A stretch of DNA of 64,000 nucleotides from Pseudomonas fluorescens (GTDB lineage: Bacteria; Pseudomonadota; Gammaproteobacteria; Pseudomonadales; Pseudomonadaceae). The notes beneath the pieces were generated by a model. The model made no database searches and was not told the origin of the DNA. It saw only the letters and a program-made list of their open reading frames with translations. Made by a program: the position numbers and the translations under genes. Below, piece after piece: positions 8,932 to 18,144 of the stretch (the stretch's first letter is position 1; every line of letters starts with the position of its first letter). Location of the stretch: positions 124,001-188,000 of the forward strand of contig NZ_CABVHQ010000001.1 in assembly GCF_902497895.1 (NCBI RefSeq), read 5' to 3'.

Positions 8932-9773
8932 ACTCGATCACTCGTGGCAAATGGCTGGCGGTGCTGTGCCTGGTGCCCTTTGCACTGTTCTTTATCGTGT
9001 TCCAGATCGCCCCGCTGTTCTGGGTGATGATCCACAGCGTGCAATCGGAAGAGTTCGGCTGGGGCCTGGCGAACTTCAGCAAGATCTTCAACTCGAAATT
9101 CTATCTGCAGGCCATTCAATACAGCCTGGAGATCAGCTTCTGGTCCAGCGTCTTCGGGATCATCATTGCTGTGCTGGGCAGCTACTCGCTGCGCCAGGTC
9201 GACTCGCGCCTGCGCAATTTCGTCAACGCCTTCGCCAACATGACCAGCAACTTTACCGGGGTGCCGCTGGCCTTTGCCTTCATCATTCTGCTGGGCTTCA
9301 ACGGCACCTTCACTATCATGCTCAAGCAGGCCGGGATCATTCAGGATTTCAACCTGTACTCCAAGACCGGGCTGATCATCCTCTACACCTATTTCCAGAT
9401 CCCGCTGGGGGTGCTGCTGCTCTACCCGGCCTTCGACGCTCTGCGCGAAGACTGGCGTGAATCCGCCGCCCTGCTGGGGGCCAATGGCTGGCAGTACTGG
9501 CGGCACATCGGCCTGCCGGTGCTGACCCCGGCGCTGCTCGGGACCTTCGTGATCCTGCTGGCCAATGCCCTTGGCGCCTACGCCACGGTGTATGCGCTGA
9601 CGACCGGCAACTTCAACGTGCTGACGATCCGCGTCGCGGCGATGGTCTCCGGCGACATCTCCCTGGACCCGAATATGGCCAGCGCCCTGGCCGTGGTGCT
9701 GGTGGCGCTGATGACCCTGGTCACCCTCGTGCATCAATTGCTGTTAAAGAGGAGCTACCATGTCTCGCGCTGA
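8928..9773 (+). CDS. ABC transporter permease, subunit 1
   Basis: Inner-membrane channel subunit. The 281-aa protein has six predicted helices and the permease signature around EDWRESAALLGANGWQYWRHIGLPVLTPALL (residues about 172-203). It starts with GTG at 8928, overlapping the upstream TGA (GTGA), which implies translational coupling, and its 3' end overlaps permease 2 by 14 bp. Family resemblance is to the PotB/PhnV/FbpB-type permeases of class II importers. Confidence 0.85.
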   Translation: MNSITRGKWLAVLCLVPFALFFIVFQIAPLFWVMIHSVQSEEFGWGLANFSKIFNSKFYLQAIQYSLEISFWSSVFGIIIAVLGSYSLRQVDSRLRNFVNAFANMTSNFTGVPLAFAFIILLGFNGTFTIMLKQAGIIQDFNLYSKTGLIILYTYFQIPLGVLLLYPAFDALREDWRESAALLGANGWQYWRHIGLPVLTPALLGTFVILLANALGAYATVYALTTGNFNVLTIRVAAMVSGDISLDPNMASALAVVLVALMTLVTLVHQLLLKRSYHVSR

Positions 9774-10560
9774 AATCGGCCCGGCTGTCCTCTATCATCG
9801 GATAGTGGTGTACCTGCTGTTTGCCATTCTCTTGCTGCCGCTGGCCGGAACGCTGGTCTACTCGATCGCCAGCAGTTGGTCGGCGACCATTGTGCCCAGC
9901 GGTTTTACCCTCAAATGGTACGTCCAGCTATGGAGCGACCCGCGGTTTCTCGGGGCTTTCGGTCAGTCGTTGCTGGTTTGTGTCGGCGCGCTGGTGCTGT
10001 CAGTGGTGCTGATTCTGCCGCTGCTGTTCGTGGTGCATTACCACTTTCCCAGGCTCGACGCGCTGATGAACATCCTGATCCTGTTGCCCTTCGCGATACC
10101 GCCGGTGGTGTCTTCGGTGGGGCTGTTGCAGCTCTATGGTTCCGGGCCGTTCGCGATGGTCGGCACGCCATGGATCCTGATCGGCTGCTACTTCACTGTG
10201 GCGCTGCCGTTCATGTACCGGGCAATCACCAACAACCTGCAGGCGATCAACCTGCGCGACCTGATGGACTCCGCTCAACTGCTCGGCGCCAGCACCTGGC
10301 AGGCAGCGTTCCTGGTGGTCCTGCCAAACCTGCGCAAGGGCTTGATGGTGGCGTTGCTGCTGTCCTTCTCGTTCCTCTTCGGTGAGTTCGTGTTCGCTAA
10401 CATCCTGGTCGGCACTCGCTACGAGACCTTGCAGGTCTACCTGAATAACATGCGTAACAGCAGTGGTCACTTCACCAGTGCGCTGGTGATCTCCTACTTC
10501 TTCTTTGTACTGGTTCTGACCTGGGTTGCCAATTTCTTGAACAAGGACAAAAGCTTATGA
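9760..10560 (+). CDS. ABC transporter permease, subunit 2
   Basis: Second channel subunit, 266 aa, six predicted helices; the coupling loop contains LRDLMDSAQLLGASTWQAAFLVVLPNLRKGL (about 165-196). ATG 9760 follows AAGAGGAG within the end of permease 1. The stop overlaps the ATPase start (ATGA at 10557-10560). Confidence 0.85.
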   Translation: MSRAEIGPAVLYHRIVVYLLFAILLLPLAGTLVYSIASSWSATIVPSGFTLKWYVQLWSDPRFLGAFGQSLLVCVGALVLSVVLILPLLFVVHYHFPRLDALMNILILLPFAIPPVVSSVGLLQLYGSGPFAMVGTPWILIGCYFTVALPFMYRAITNNLQAINLRDLMDSAQLLGASTWQAAFLVVLPNLRKGLMVALLLSFSFLFGEFVFANILVGTRYETLQVYLNNMRNSSGHFTSALVISYFFFVLVLTWVANFLNKDKSL

Positions 10561-11546
10561 GCTTCGTCAGCGTCCAGCACCTGCAGAAAAACTACTCGGG
10601 CACCACAGTGTTCAGCGACATCAACTGCGAGATCCAGAAAGGTGAGTTCGTCACGCTGCTCGGCCCATCCGGCTGCGGCAAGTCCACGCTGCTGCGCTGC
10701 ATCGCCGGGCTGACCGCGGTGGACGGCGGCAAGATCCTCCTCGATGACCACGACCTGGTCCCGCTAAGCCCACAAAAACGCGGGATCGGCATGGTGTTCC
10801 AGAGTTATGCGCTGTTCCCCAACATGACCGTGGAGCAAAACGTCGCGTTCGGCCTGCGCATGCAGAAGGTCAATGCCGACGACAGCCGCAAGCGGGTACT
10901 CGAGGTCCTGCAATTGGTGGAATTGACCGAGTTTGCCGGGCGTTATCCGCATCAGCTGTCCGGTGGCCAAAGCCAACGGGTGGCCCTGGCCCGCTCGCTG
11001 GTGACCCGGCCACGCCTGCTGCTGCTGGATGAACCACTGTCGGCGCTGGATGCGCGGATTCGCAAACACCTGCGCGAACAGATCCGGCAGATTCAGCGCG
11101 AGCTGGGGCTGACGACAATTTTTGTCACTCACGATCAGGAAGAAGCCCTGACCATGTCTGACCGGATTTTCTTGATGAACCAGGGAAAGATCGTACAAAG
11201 CGGCGATGCCGAGACCCTCTACACTGCGCCAGTGGACGTGTTCGCCGCAGGTTTTATCGGCAACTACAACCTGCTGGATGCCGACAGCGCCAGCAAACTG
11301 CTGCAACGGCCGATCAGTGGGCGTATCGCCATTCGGCCGGAAGCCATCGAGTTGAGCCTGACCGGTGAACTCGACGCGCAGGTTCGCAGCCATAGCCTGC
11401 TGGGGAACGTGATTCGTTACCGCATCGAAGCGCGCGGCGTGGAACTGGTGGTCGATGTGCTGAACCGTTCAGCGGCTGATATGCATGCCGACGGTCAACG
11501 GCTGGCGCTTTCCATCGATCCGACGGCCCTGCGTGAGGTAGCCTGA
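10557..11546 (+). CDS. ABC transporter ATP-binding subunit
   Basis: Energises the importer. The 329-aa product carries Walker A GPSGCGKST (about residues 37-45), Q-loop VFQSYALFPNM, signature LSGGQSQRVALARSL, Walker B LLLLDEPLSALD and the H-loop THDQEEA. The region beyond about residue 240 is a TOBE-type regulatory extension seen in PotA/FbpC/PhnT-like ATPases. Start overlaps the permease stop, so subunit synthesis is coupled. Confidence 0.88.
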   Translation: MSFVSVQHLQKNYSGTTVFSDINCEIQKGEFVTLLGPSGCGKSTLLRCIAGLTAVDGGKILLDDHDLVPLSPQKRGIGMVFQSYALFPNMTVEQNVAFGLRMQKVNADDSRKRVLEVLQLVELTEFAGRYPHQLSGGQSQRVALARSLVTRPRLLLLDEPLSALDARIRKHLREQIRQIQRELGLTTIFVTHDQEEALTMSDRIFLMNQGKIVQSGDAETLYTAPVDVFAAGFIGNYNLLDADSASKLLQRPISGRIAIRPEAIELSLTGELDAQVRSHSLLGNVIRYRIEARGVELVVDVLNRSAADMHADGQRLALSIDPTALREVA

Positions 11547-11589
11547 TGTTTTTGATGCGCCTGATTATTTTGAAGAGAGAGTTGCACTG

Positions 11590-12243
11590 ATGGCTTTGGC
11601 AATTTTTGATCTGGATGAAACCCTGATCCATGGCGACTGCGCTACCTTGTGGAGCGAACAGATGGGCCGCCTCGGCTGGGTTGATGGCGAGTCCTTCATG
11701 CAGCGCAACAACGAGCTGATGGACGCCTACAGCCATGGCAAGCTGAACATGGAGGACTACATGGCCTTCAGCCTGGAACCGATAGCGGGGCGCACGCCGG
11801 AAGAGCTCGAGCACCTGGTGGCACCCTGGGTCGAGGATGTGATCGAGCCGATCATCTTCAGCGACGCCTGCAAAGCCATCGCCGCACACCGCAAGGCCGG
11901 CGACCGGATCCTGGTGATCTCGGCCTCTGGCACGCACCTGGTCAAACCGATTGCCGAGCGGCTGGGCATCGACGAGATATTGGCGATCGAGTTGGAAGTG
12001 AGCCACGGAGTCTACAGCGGCAAGACCCTCGGCACCCTGACCTACCGCGAAGGCAAGATCACCCGTCTGCTGGAGTGGCTGGACACCGAAGAGGAAAACC
12101 TCGAAGGCGCGAGCTTCTACTCGGACTCACGCAACGATTTGCCATTGTTGCTGAAAGTCGACTTCCCCCATGTGGTCAATCCGGATCCGGTGTTGCTTGA
12201 ACACGCCGAAAAATCCGGGTGGCCGATACATCAGTGGAAGTAG
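11590..12243 (+). CDS. HAD-superfamily IB hydrolase (phosphatase)
   Basis: Cytoplasmic phosphatase of the phosphoserine-phosphatase-like HAD-IB subfamily, 217 aa. Motif I DLDET (nucleophile Asp at residue 7), motif II LVISASG, and motif IV YSDSRNDLPLL are all present. It is 43 bp downstream of the ATPase gene with GAGAGAG before the ATG, and closes the operon. As a phosphatase beside an AP-superfamily hydrolase it could finish dephosphorylation of an imported compound; the substrate is not known. Confidence 0.85.
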   Translation: MALAIFDLDETLIHGDCATLWSEQMGRLGWVDGESFMQRNNELMDAYSHGKLNMEDYMAFSLEPIAGRTPEELEHLVAPWVEDVIEPIIFSDACKAIAAHRKAGDRILVISASGTHLVKPIAERLGIDEILAIELEVSHGVYSGKTLGTLTYREGKITRLLEWLDTEEENLEGASFYSDSRNDLPLLLKVDFPHVVNPDPVLLEHAEKSGWPIHQWK

Positions 12244-12277
12244 CCGTACTGGATGACCAATGTGGAGGGGGCTTGTT

Positions 12278-12407
12278 GTGGCGAGGGGGCTTGCCCCCGC
12301 TGGGGCGCGCAGCGGCCCTAAAATCGGCGATTGCGTTCCATCAGACAAAAATCCGATTACCGGATTACGACTGCTTCGCAGCCGAGCGGGGGCAAGCCCC
12401 CTCGCCA
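12278..12407. repeat. REP pair, type C
   Basis: Inverted pair with arms GTGGCGAGGGGGCTTGCCCC and GGGGCAAGCCCCCTCGCCAC, between convergent genes. The same type recurs at 55485-55633. Confidence 0.85.
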
Positions 12408-12433
12408 CACTTGCCCGCGAAGCTTTTAAAGTT

Positions 12434-13396
12434 TCAGACCAGACTCTCGTCAATCACCAACACCAGTTTGCCCGACACCTTGTTGGTCGCAAGCTCCGCA
12501 AACGCCGCTTCAGCGTCCTTGATCGGGAAGGCCCTGGCCAGTTGCGGGCTGAGGCGCCCTTCGCCGAACAGCGGCCAGACGTGCTGGCTCAGGTCGCTGA
12601 ACAGGTCGGCCTTGAATTGCTCATCCCGACTGCGCAGGGTCGATCCCAGCAGTTGCACCCGCTTGGCCAGCACCTGAGCCAGGTCCACCTGCGCCTGGCG
12701 ACCGCCCATCAGACCGATCAACACCCAGCGCCCATCGCGCGCCAATAGCTTCAGGTTCAGTTCGGCATAATTGGCCCCCACCGGATCGAGGATGACGTCA
12801 AACGGCCCAACATCGTTCAAGCTTTCCAGACCATCGGTACGGACCACCCCGCCCTGTGCGCCCAAAGCCTCACAGTACGCCAGCCGATCCGCCGAACCGA
12901 CACTCACCCAGCATGGGTTGCCAAATGCCTTGCACAACTGAATAGCCGCCGAGCCGACACCGCTGGCACCCGCGTGCAACAGCACTTTCTCGCCGGGCTT
13001 GAGCGCAGCCAGCTGGAACAGGTTCAACCACGCGGTGCTGTAGACCTCGGGCAACGCCGCCGCTTCGACCAGCGACATACCCTCAGGTACCGGCAACACG
13101 TGACGACCATCAACCACCACCTCCTCGGCCATGCCTCCACCGGCCAGCAACGCGCAGACGCGATCGCCAACCTGCCAGGTCGAACCCGGCCCGACTTCGC
13201 TGATTACCCCGGAACACTCCAGCCCCAATACCTGGCTGGCACCCGGTGGCGCGGGATAGAGCCCCGCTCGCTGTAACAGATCGGCCCGGTTCAAGCCGGC
13301 AGCCGCCACTCGAATGCGAACTTGCCCTACATCACATACGGGACTTGGCTCTTCTACCCATACCGCTTGACCTTCCACGCCTTGCAATGCTTTCAC
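12434..13396 (-). CDS. NAD(P)H quinone oxidoreductase, zinc-independent MDR family (PIG3-like)
   Basis: Reduces quinones with NAD(P)H. The 320-aa product shows the quinone-oxidoreductase signature in VLLHAGASGVGSAAIQLCKAFG (about residues 137-158), which includes the nucleotide-binding AxxGxxG, and lacks the zinc-ligand cysteines of alcohol dehydrogenases. The N-terminal GroES-like part contains GLNRADLLQRAGLYPAPPG, typical of the TP53I3-like branch. Convergent with the HAD gene and divergent from prc, so probably its own transcript. Confidence 0.88.
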   Translation of the reverse strand: MKALQGVEGQAVWVEEPSPVCDVGQVRIRVAAAGLNRADLLQRAGLYPAPPGASQVLGLECSGVISEVGPGSTWQVGDRVCALLAGGGMAEEVVVDGRHVLPVPEGMSLVEAAALPEVYSTAWLNLFQLAALKPGEKVLLHAGASGVGSAAIQLCKAFGNPCWVSVGSADRLAYCEALGAQGGVVRTDGLESLNDVGPFDVILDPVGANYAELNLKLLARDGRWVLIGLMGGRQAQVDLAQVLAKRVQLLGSTLRSRDEQFKADLFSDLSQHVWPLFGEGRLSPQLARAFPIKDAEAAFAELATNKVSGKLVLVIDESLV

Positions 13397-13502
13397 AGTG
13401 CCTCCATAGTGAGTTCTGAACTGAGCCCGTTGATGTAGCGTCGGGTTTTTTGCATTATGCGACCGGCCCCAATGGAACCGGCGACTTCAAAGACGGCCTA
13501 AT

Positions 13503-15617
13503 ATGCGTTATCAATTGCCCCCGCGTCGAATCAGCATGAAGCATTTGTTCCCCAGTACCGCCCTAGCTTTTTTAATTGGTCTCGGCCTTTTGCCGTTCTC
13601 GACCCCTTCGTTCGCAGCCAATAGCTGGGACAAGCTTCAGCCCGATCGTGAGGAGGTAATCGCCAGCCTTAACGTCGTCGAATTGCTCAAGCGCCATCAT
13701 TACAGCAAGCCGCCCCTCGATGACGCGCGCTCGGTGATTATCTATGACAGCTACCTGAAGCTGCTGGATCCGTCGCGCAGTTACTTTCTCGCCAGCGATA
13801 TTGCCGAGTTCGACAAATGGAAAAACCAATTTGACGATTTCCTCAAAAGCGGCGACCTGAAACCCGGTTTCACCATCTACAAGCGTTATCTGGACCGTGT
13901 CAAAGCGCGTCTGGACTTCACCTTGAGCGAACTGAACAAAGGCGTCGACAAACTCGACTTCACCGTCAAGGAGAACTTGCTGATCGATCGCAAGGATGCT
14001 CCATGGCTCAAGACCACCGCAGAACTGGACGACCTGTGGCGCAAACGCGTCAAGGACGAAGTCCTGCGCATGAAGATCTCCGGCAAAGAGCCCAAGGCGA
14101 TTCAAGAGCTGCTGACCAAGCGCTACAAGAATCAACTGGCGCGCCTCGACCAGACCCGTGCCGAAGACATCTTCCAGGCTTACATTAACACCTTCGCCAT
14201 GTCCTACGACCCGCACACCAACTATCTGTCGCCAGATAACGCGGAGAACTTCGACATCAATATGAGCCTGTCGCTGGAAGGCATCGGCGCCGTGTTGCAG
14301 AGCGACAATGACCAGGTAAAAGTCGTGCGGCTGGTGCCGGCAGGCCCGGCAGACAAGACCAAACAGGTTGCACCGGCCGACAAGATCATCGGCGTCGCCC
14401 AGGGCGACAAGGAAATGGTCGATGTGGTCGGCTGGCGTCTGGACGAAGTGGTCAAGCTGATCCGCGGACCGAAAGGCTCGGTGGTGCGTCTGGAAGTGAT
14501 TCCGGCCAGCAATGCGCCGAATGACCAGACCAGCAAGATCGTTGCCATCACTCGCGAAGCGGTGAAACTGGAAGAGCAGGCGGCGAAAAAGTCGATCCTC
14601 AAGCTGAAACAGGACGGCAAGGACTACAAGCTCGGGATTATTGAAATTCCGGCCTTCTACCTTGACTTCAAAGCCTTCCGCGCCGGTGATCCGGATTACA
14701 AGAGCACCACCCGCGATGTGAAGAAGCTGCTGACCGAACTGCAAAAAGACAAAGTCGACGGCGTGGTCATCGATCTGCGTAACAACGGCGGTGGGTCGCT
14801 GCAGGAAGCTACCGAACTGACCAGTCTGTTTATCGACAAAGGTCCGACCGTGCTGGTGCGTAATGCCGACGGCCGGGTCGATGTGCTGGAAGACGAAAAC
14901 CCGGGTGCCTTCTACAAAGGACCGATGGCCTTGCTGGTCAACCGCCTGTCGGCTTCGGCTTCGGAAATTTTTGCCGGCGCCATGCAGGACTACCATCGCG
15001 CGTTGATCGTCGGCGGCCAGACCTTCGGCAAAGGTACCGTGCAGACTATCCAGCCGCTGAATCACGGCGAGCTGAAACTGACACTGGCCAAGTTCTACCG
15101 GGTTTCCGGGCAGAGCACCCAGCATCAGGGCGTGCTGCCGGATATCGATTTCCCGTCGATCCTCGACACCAAGGAAATCGGCGAGAGCGCCCTGCCCGAG
15201 GCCATGCCGTGGGACACCATCCGTCCTGCGATCAAGCCCGCTCTGGATCCGTTCAAACCATTTTTGTCGCAACTCAAGTCCGAGCATGACGTACGTAGCG
15301 CCAAGGACGCGGAGTTCGTGTTCATCCGCGACAAACTGGCCCTGGCCCAGAAGCTGATGACCGAAAAAACTGTCAGCCTCTACGAAGTCGAACGTCGGGC
15401 GCAGCACTCCGATATCGATGCCAAGCAGCTGGTGATGGAAAACATCCGCCGCAAGGCCAAGGGTGAGGAGCCGCTCAAGGAGCTGAAGAAAGAAGACGAA
15501 GACGCGCTCGCGGTCGAGCCGGACAAGACCAAACCGGAAGACGATGCCTACCTGAGCGAAACCGGGCGAATTCTGCTGGATTACTTGAAGCTCAACACTG
15601 CGGTAGCCAAGCACTGA
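13503..15617 (+). CDS. prc: Carboxy-terminal (tail-specific) processing protease Prc
   Basis: Periplasmic serine protease (S41) that cleaves non-polar C-termini; in P. aeruginosa the orthologue AlgO/Prc affects MucA degradation. The 704-aa product has a signal peptide, a PDZ domain (about 240-330), and the protease core with RLSASASEIFAGAM and FGKGTVQ, giving a Ser485-Lys510 dyad with the 25-residue spacing of E. coli Prc. A C-terminal DUF3340-type region follows. Translation could instead start at the ATG at 13536 (MKHLFPSTALAF), which gives a more typical signal peptide; neither has a strong Shine-Dalgarno sequence. A strong terminator follows. Confidence 0.93.
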   Translation: MRYQLPPRRISMKHLFPSTALAFLIGLGLLPFSTPSFAANSWDKLQPDREEVIASLNVVELLKRHHYSKPPLDDARSVIIYDSYLKLLDPSRSYFLASDIAEFDKWKNQFDDFLKSGDLKPGFTIYKRYLDRVKARLDFTLSELNKGVDKLDFTVKENLLIDRKDAPWLKTTAELDDLWRKRVKDEVLRMKISGKEPKAIQELLTKRYKNQLARLDQTRAEDIFQAYINTFAMSYDPHTNYLSPDNAENFDINMSLSLEGIGAVLQSDNDQVKVVRLVPAGPADKTKQVAPADKIIGVAQGDKEMVDVVGWRLDEVVKLIRGPKGSVVRLEVIPASNAPNDQTSKIVAITREAVKLEEQAAKKSILKLKQDGKDYKLGIIEIPAFYLDFKAFRAGDPDYKSTTRDVKKLLTELQKDKVDGVVIDLRNNGGGSLQEATELTSLFIDKGPTVLVRNADGRVDVLEDENPGAFYKGPMALLVNRLSASASEIFAGAMQDYHRALIVGGQTFGKGTVQTIQPLNHGELKLTLAKFYRVSGQSTQHQGVLPDIDFPSILDTKEIGESALPEAMPWDTIRPAIKPALDPFKPFLSQLKSEHDVRSAKDAEFVFIRDKLALAQKLMTEKTVSLYEVERRAQHSDIDAKQLVMENIRRKAKGEEPLKELKKEDEDALAVEPDKTKPEDDAYLSETGRILLDYLKLNTAVAKH

Positions 15618-15688
15618 CGATGATGGCAACTTAATGTGATCGTTCCCCGGAGCGTCATCAAATAGTCATCATTCTGTCGTGAAATACA

Positions 15689-15724
15689 GGACTGGACGCC
15701 CATGGTGTCCAGTCCTTTTTTTTT
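15689..15724 (+). terminator. Rho-independent terminator of prc
   Basis: Arms GGACTGGAC (15689-15697) and GTCCAGTCC (15707-15715), extendable by three pairs towards a 3-nt loop, then nine T residues. It separates prc from the EAL gene only 14 bp before the latter's start. Confidence 0.9.
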
Positions 15725-15737
15725 GACAGAGATCATC

Positions 15738-17516
15738 ATGACCACCACCGAACAGCTGAGCGCCTTGAGTTCAATCCTCGCTCAAAGCGCTTTACACAGC
15801 CTGTTCCAGCCAATCATCTCGCTCTCGAAAAGACGTATCGTCGGCTATGAAGCGCTCACTCGCGGGCCATCCAATAGCCCCTTGCACTCCCCCACCGCGC
15901 TGTTTGCCATAGCCCGTCAGGCCGGCCGCCTCAGTGAGCTGGAAATGGCTTGCCGGCACAGCGCCTGCCGACGGTTCAACCAGCAGAAGCTGCCGGGCAA
16001 GTTGTTCCTCAACGTCTCCCCGGAATCCCTGCTCGAAGCGGCTCATCAGCCAGGCCGCACCCTGCGATTGCTCGAGACCTTTGGCATCGAGCCGAGCCAG
16101 GTGGTGATCGAGCTCACCGAACAGACCCCTACCGACGATTTTCAACTGTTGCAAAACGCGCTGCATCACTACCGGGCCATGGGGTTCTCGATTGCCCTGG
16201 ACGATCTCGGTGCCGGGTATTCCAGTTTGCGATTGTGGTCAGAGCTGCGCCCGGACTACGTAAAGATCGACCGGCACTTCATCGATGGCATCCATCAGGA
16301 TGCGCTCAAACGCGAGTTCGTCGGCTCGATCCTGAAAATCGCCAAGGCCTCGCGGGCCCAGGTGATCGCCGAAGGTATCGAACTGCCCGAGGAGCTCGCG
16401 GTACTGACCGAAATGGGTGTCGACCTGGTCCAGGGCTACCTCCTCTGCCGTCCACAAGAACAGCCACCGCGCGACGCCCAGGCCCTGATGCCCAAACACC
16501 ACAACAGCGTGGTGCCGCTGAACGATGAAGGCAACGACCTCAGCGCCCTGCTCAACGAACAACCGGCCGTGGCCCGTGACACGCCAACCGCGACCGTCCT
16601 CGAAGCCTTCCGGCGCCAGGCCAACCTCAACTCTCTGGCGGTGCTTGATGATCAAGGCCAGCCCTGCGGCATCGTCCACCGCCATTCACTGTCGGACGTG
16701 CTGCTCAAGCCTTTCGCCACCGACCTGTACGCCCGCAAGCCCATCAGCCGCCTGATGGACGATGACTTTCTCGCGGTCGAGCTCAGCCAGTCCCTGCAGC
16801 AGGTTAGCCGCCTGATCACCAGCCGCGCGCGGCAACGGATCGAAGAAGACTTCATCATCACCCTCAATGGCGGATACCTGGGGCTGGGACGAGTGATCGA
16901 CGTACTGAAGCTGATCACCGAGCTGAAAATCCAGCAAGCCCGCTACGCTAACCCCTTGACCCTGTTGCCGGGTAACGTGCCGATCCAGCAGTGCCTGACG
17001 CGCCTGCTGCAACAGGCTCGCGAATCGGTGATTTGTTATGTCGACATCGACAGCTTCAAGCCCTTCAACGATATCTACGGCTATGGCCGGGGCGACGAAG
17101 TGCTGCTGTGTCTGGCGCGGTGCCTGAATGATCGCGTCGACCCGAGCCACGACTTTGTCGGGCATATCGGCGGCGATGATTTTCTGTTGGTGCTCGGACC
17201 TGAAGATTGGCGCAAGCGTTTGAACCAGCTACTGGATGACTTCCACATTCAATGCCGGCGCTTCTATCGCAGCGAACATCTGGAAGCCGGTTGCTTTATC
17301 GCTCCCAACCGCCAGGGCATCCGTCAGGAGTTTGCGCTGCTGTCGCTGTCCATCGGCGTCGTGCATTTATATCCACAGGCCTGTGGACAACTCGACTCCA
17401 GCCAACTGGCGGAACTGGCGTCACACGCCAAGCATCACGCCAAGCATGTGCCGGGATCCAGCATTCATGTGATCGACAGCCGGGAGGTTGGGTTAATGGT
17501 GGCAGAGGCGGTTTAG
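15738..17516 (+). CDS. EAL-CBS-GGDEF cyclic-di-GMP protein
   Basis: Probable bifunctional or single-activity c-di-GMP enzyme in the cytoplasm. Order in the 592-aa product: EAL phosphodiesterase domain (about 20-260) with intact EAL at residue 38, NVSPESL, ELTE and DDLGAGYSS; a CBS pair (about 275-395), a potential nucleotide sensor; and a C-terminal GGDEF domain with GGDDF at about 478. No RxxD inhibitory site precedes GGDDF. There are no membrane segments. The ATG at 15738 is chosen because the earlier in-frame start at 15702 lies inside the prc terminator hairpin. Both active-site sets look complete, so direction of activity cannot be settled. Confidence 0.88.
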   Translation: MTTTEQLSALSSILAQSALHSLFQPIISLSKRRIVGYEALTRGPSNSPLHSPTALFAIARQAGRLSELEMACRHSACRRFNQQKLPGKLFLNVSPESLLEAAHQPGRTLRLLETFGIEPSQVVIELTEQTPTDDFQLLQNALHHYRAMGFSIALDDLGAGYSSLRLWSELRPDYVKIDRHFIDGIHQDALKREFVGSILKIAKASRAQVIAEGIELPEELAVLTEMGVDLVQGYLLCRPQEQPPRDAQALMPKHHNSVVPLNDEGNDLSALLNEQPAVARDTPTATVLEAFRRQANLNSLAVLDDQGQPCGIVHRHSLSDVLLKPFATDLYARKPISRLMDDDFLAVELSQSLQQVSRLITSRARQRIEEDFIITLNGGYLGLGRVIDVLKLITELKIQQARYANPLTLLPGNVPIQQCLTRLLQQARESVICYVDIDSFKPFNDIYGYGRGDEVLLCLARCLNDRVDPSHDFVGHIGGDDFLLVLGPEDWRKRLNQLLDDFHIQCRRFYRSEHLEAGCFIAPNRQGIRQEFALLSLSIGVVHLYPQACGQLDSSQLAELASHAKHHAKHVPGSSIHVIDSREVGLMVAEAV

Positions 17517-17594
17517 ATTATCTGGCGAGCTATGCGTTGCCTGGTCTGAGGCCTTCGTGGGCAAACCCGACTCCCACAAAGGCGCCGCATTCCT

Positions 17595-17726
17595 CGTAGC
17601 AGCTGCCGAAGGCTGCGTTCGGCCGCGCAGCGTCGTAAAATCAGGCAATGCGGTTTTACTGGCTAACCGTGGTGGAATTATTTACGACTGCTTCGCAGCC
17701 GAACGCAGCCTCCGGCAGCTGCTACG
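17595..17726. repeat. Long variant REP pair, type A-like
   Basis: Inverted arms CGTAGCAGCTGCCGAAGG and CCGGCAGCTGCTACG, with inner GCTGCGTTCGGC / GCCGAACGCAGC. Sequence differs from the standard type A (GTAGGAG). Confidence 0.75.
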
Positions 17727-18144
17727 AGGAATGTGCAGACCCGGAACCACTACTCGACTGCAGCTGCTGAAGCTTGATCTCGGCCAGCGGATGCCCGGCC
17801 TTCGCCGCTATTGCCCACCAACGAGCCGCCTCAGCCGCGTCAGGCGCCTTGCTCGGCGTTCCGGCGAGGCTGATCACGCCTACCTGATAGGCCGCCTTGC
17901 CGTCCCCTGCCAGCGCCGCCAGGCGCAACAAACGCACGCCTTCTTCGCGAGCACCCAGGCCTTGGCCGCGGAAGGTCAGGATATGCCCGTAGAAACTCTG
18001 CGCACCGACGTCCCCGAGGTTTGCCATGCGCGAGAACTGGCCTTCAAGCCACTGCCAGCCACGTGGCTGACGCACGAACCACGACCAATGAAACAGCCTG
18101 CGCGCCAGCCAGTAACTGGCTCGCGCTCTCAGTCGCCAGAGCAT
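17722..18144 (-). CDS. Sel1-like repeat protein
   Basis: A 140-aa protein with TPR-like Sel1 repeats between about residues 45 and 125 (GAQSFYGHILTFRGQG, GKAAYQVGVISLAGT, AARWWAIAAKAGHPLAEIKL). The N-terminus (RARASYWLARRLFHWSW) is basic-aromatic and could contact the membrane. It begins immediately upstream of the preceding gene's stop codon, so the two are co-translated. Sel1 proteins usually scaffold protein-protein interactions; no partner is evident apart from its operon neighbours. Its 3' end runs into the REP pair. Confidence 0.7.
   Translation of the reverse strand: MLWRLRARASYWLARRLFHWSWFVRQPRGWQWLEGQFSRMANLGDVGAQSFYGHILTFRGQGLGAREEGVRLLRLAALAGDGKAAYQVGVISLAGTPSKAPDAAEAARWWAIAAKAGHPLAEIKLQQLQSSSGSGSAHSS

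Noticed and set aside
13572..15629. Long open frame (685 codons) on the minus strand opposite prc
   Set aside because: It mirrors the codon structure of prc and has no ribosome-binding site or recognisable domain. High GC makes antisense frames long.
17376..17396. DnaA-box-like pair TATCCACAGG/CCTGTGGACA
   Set aside because: It lies inside the GGDEF coding region and has mismatches in both boxes, so a chance match is likely.
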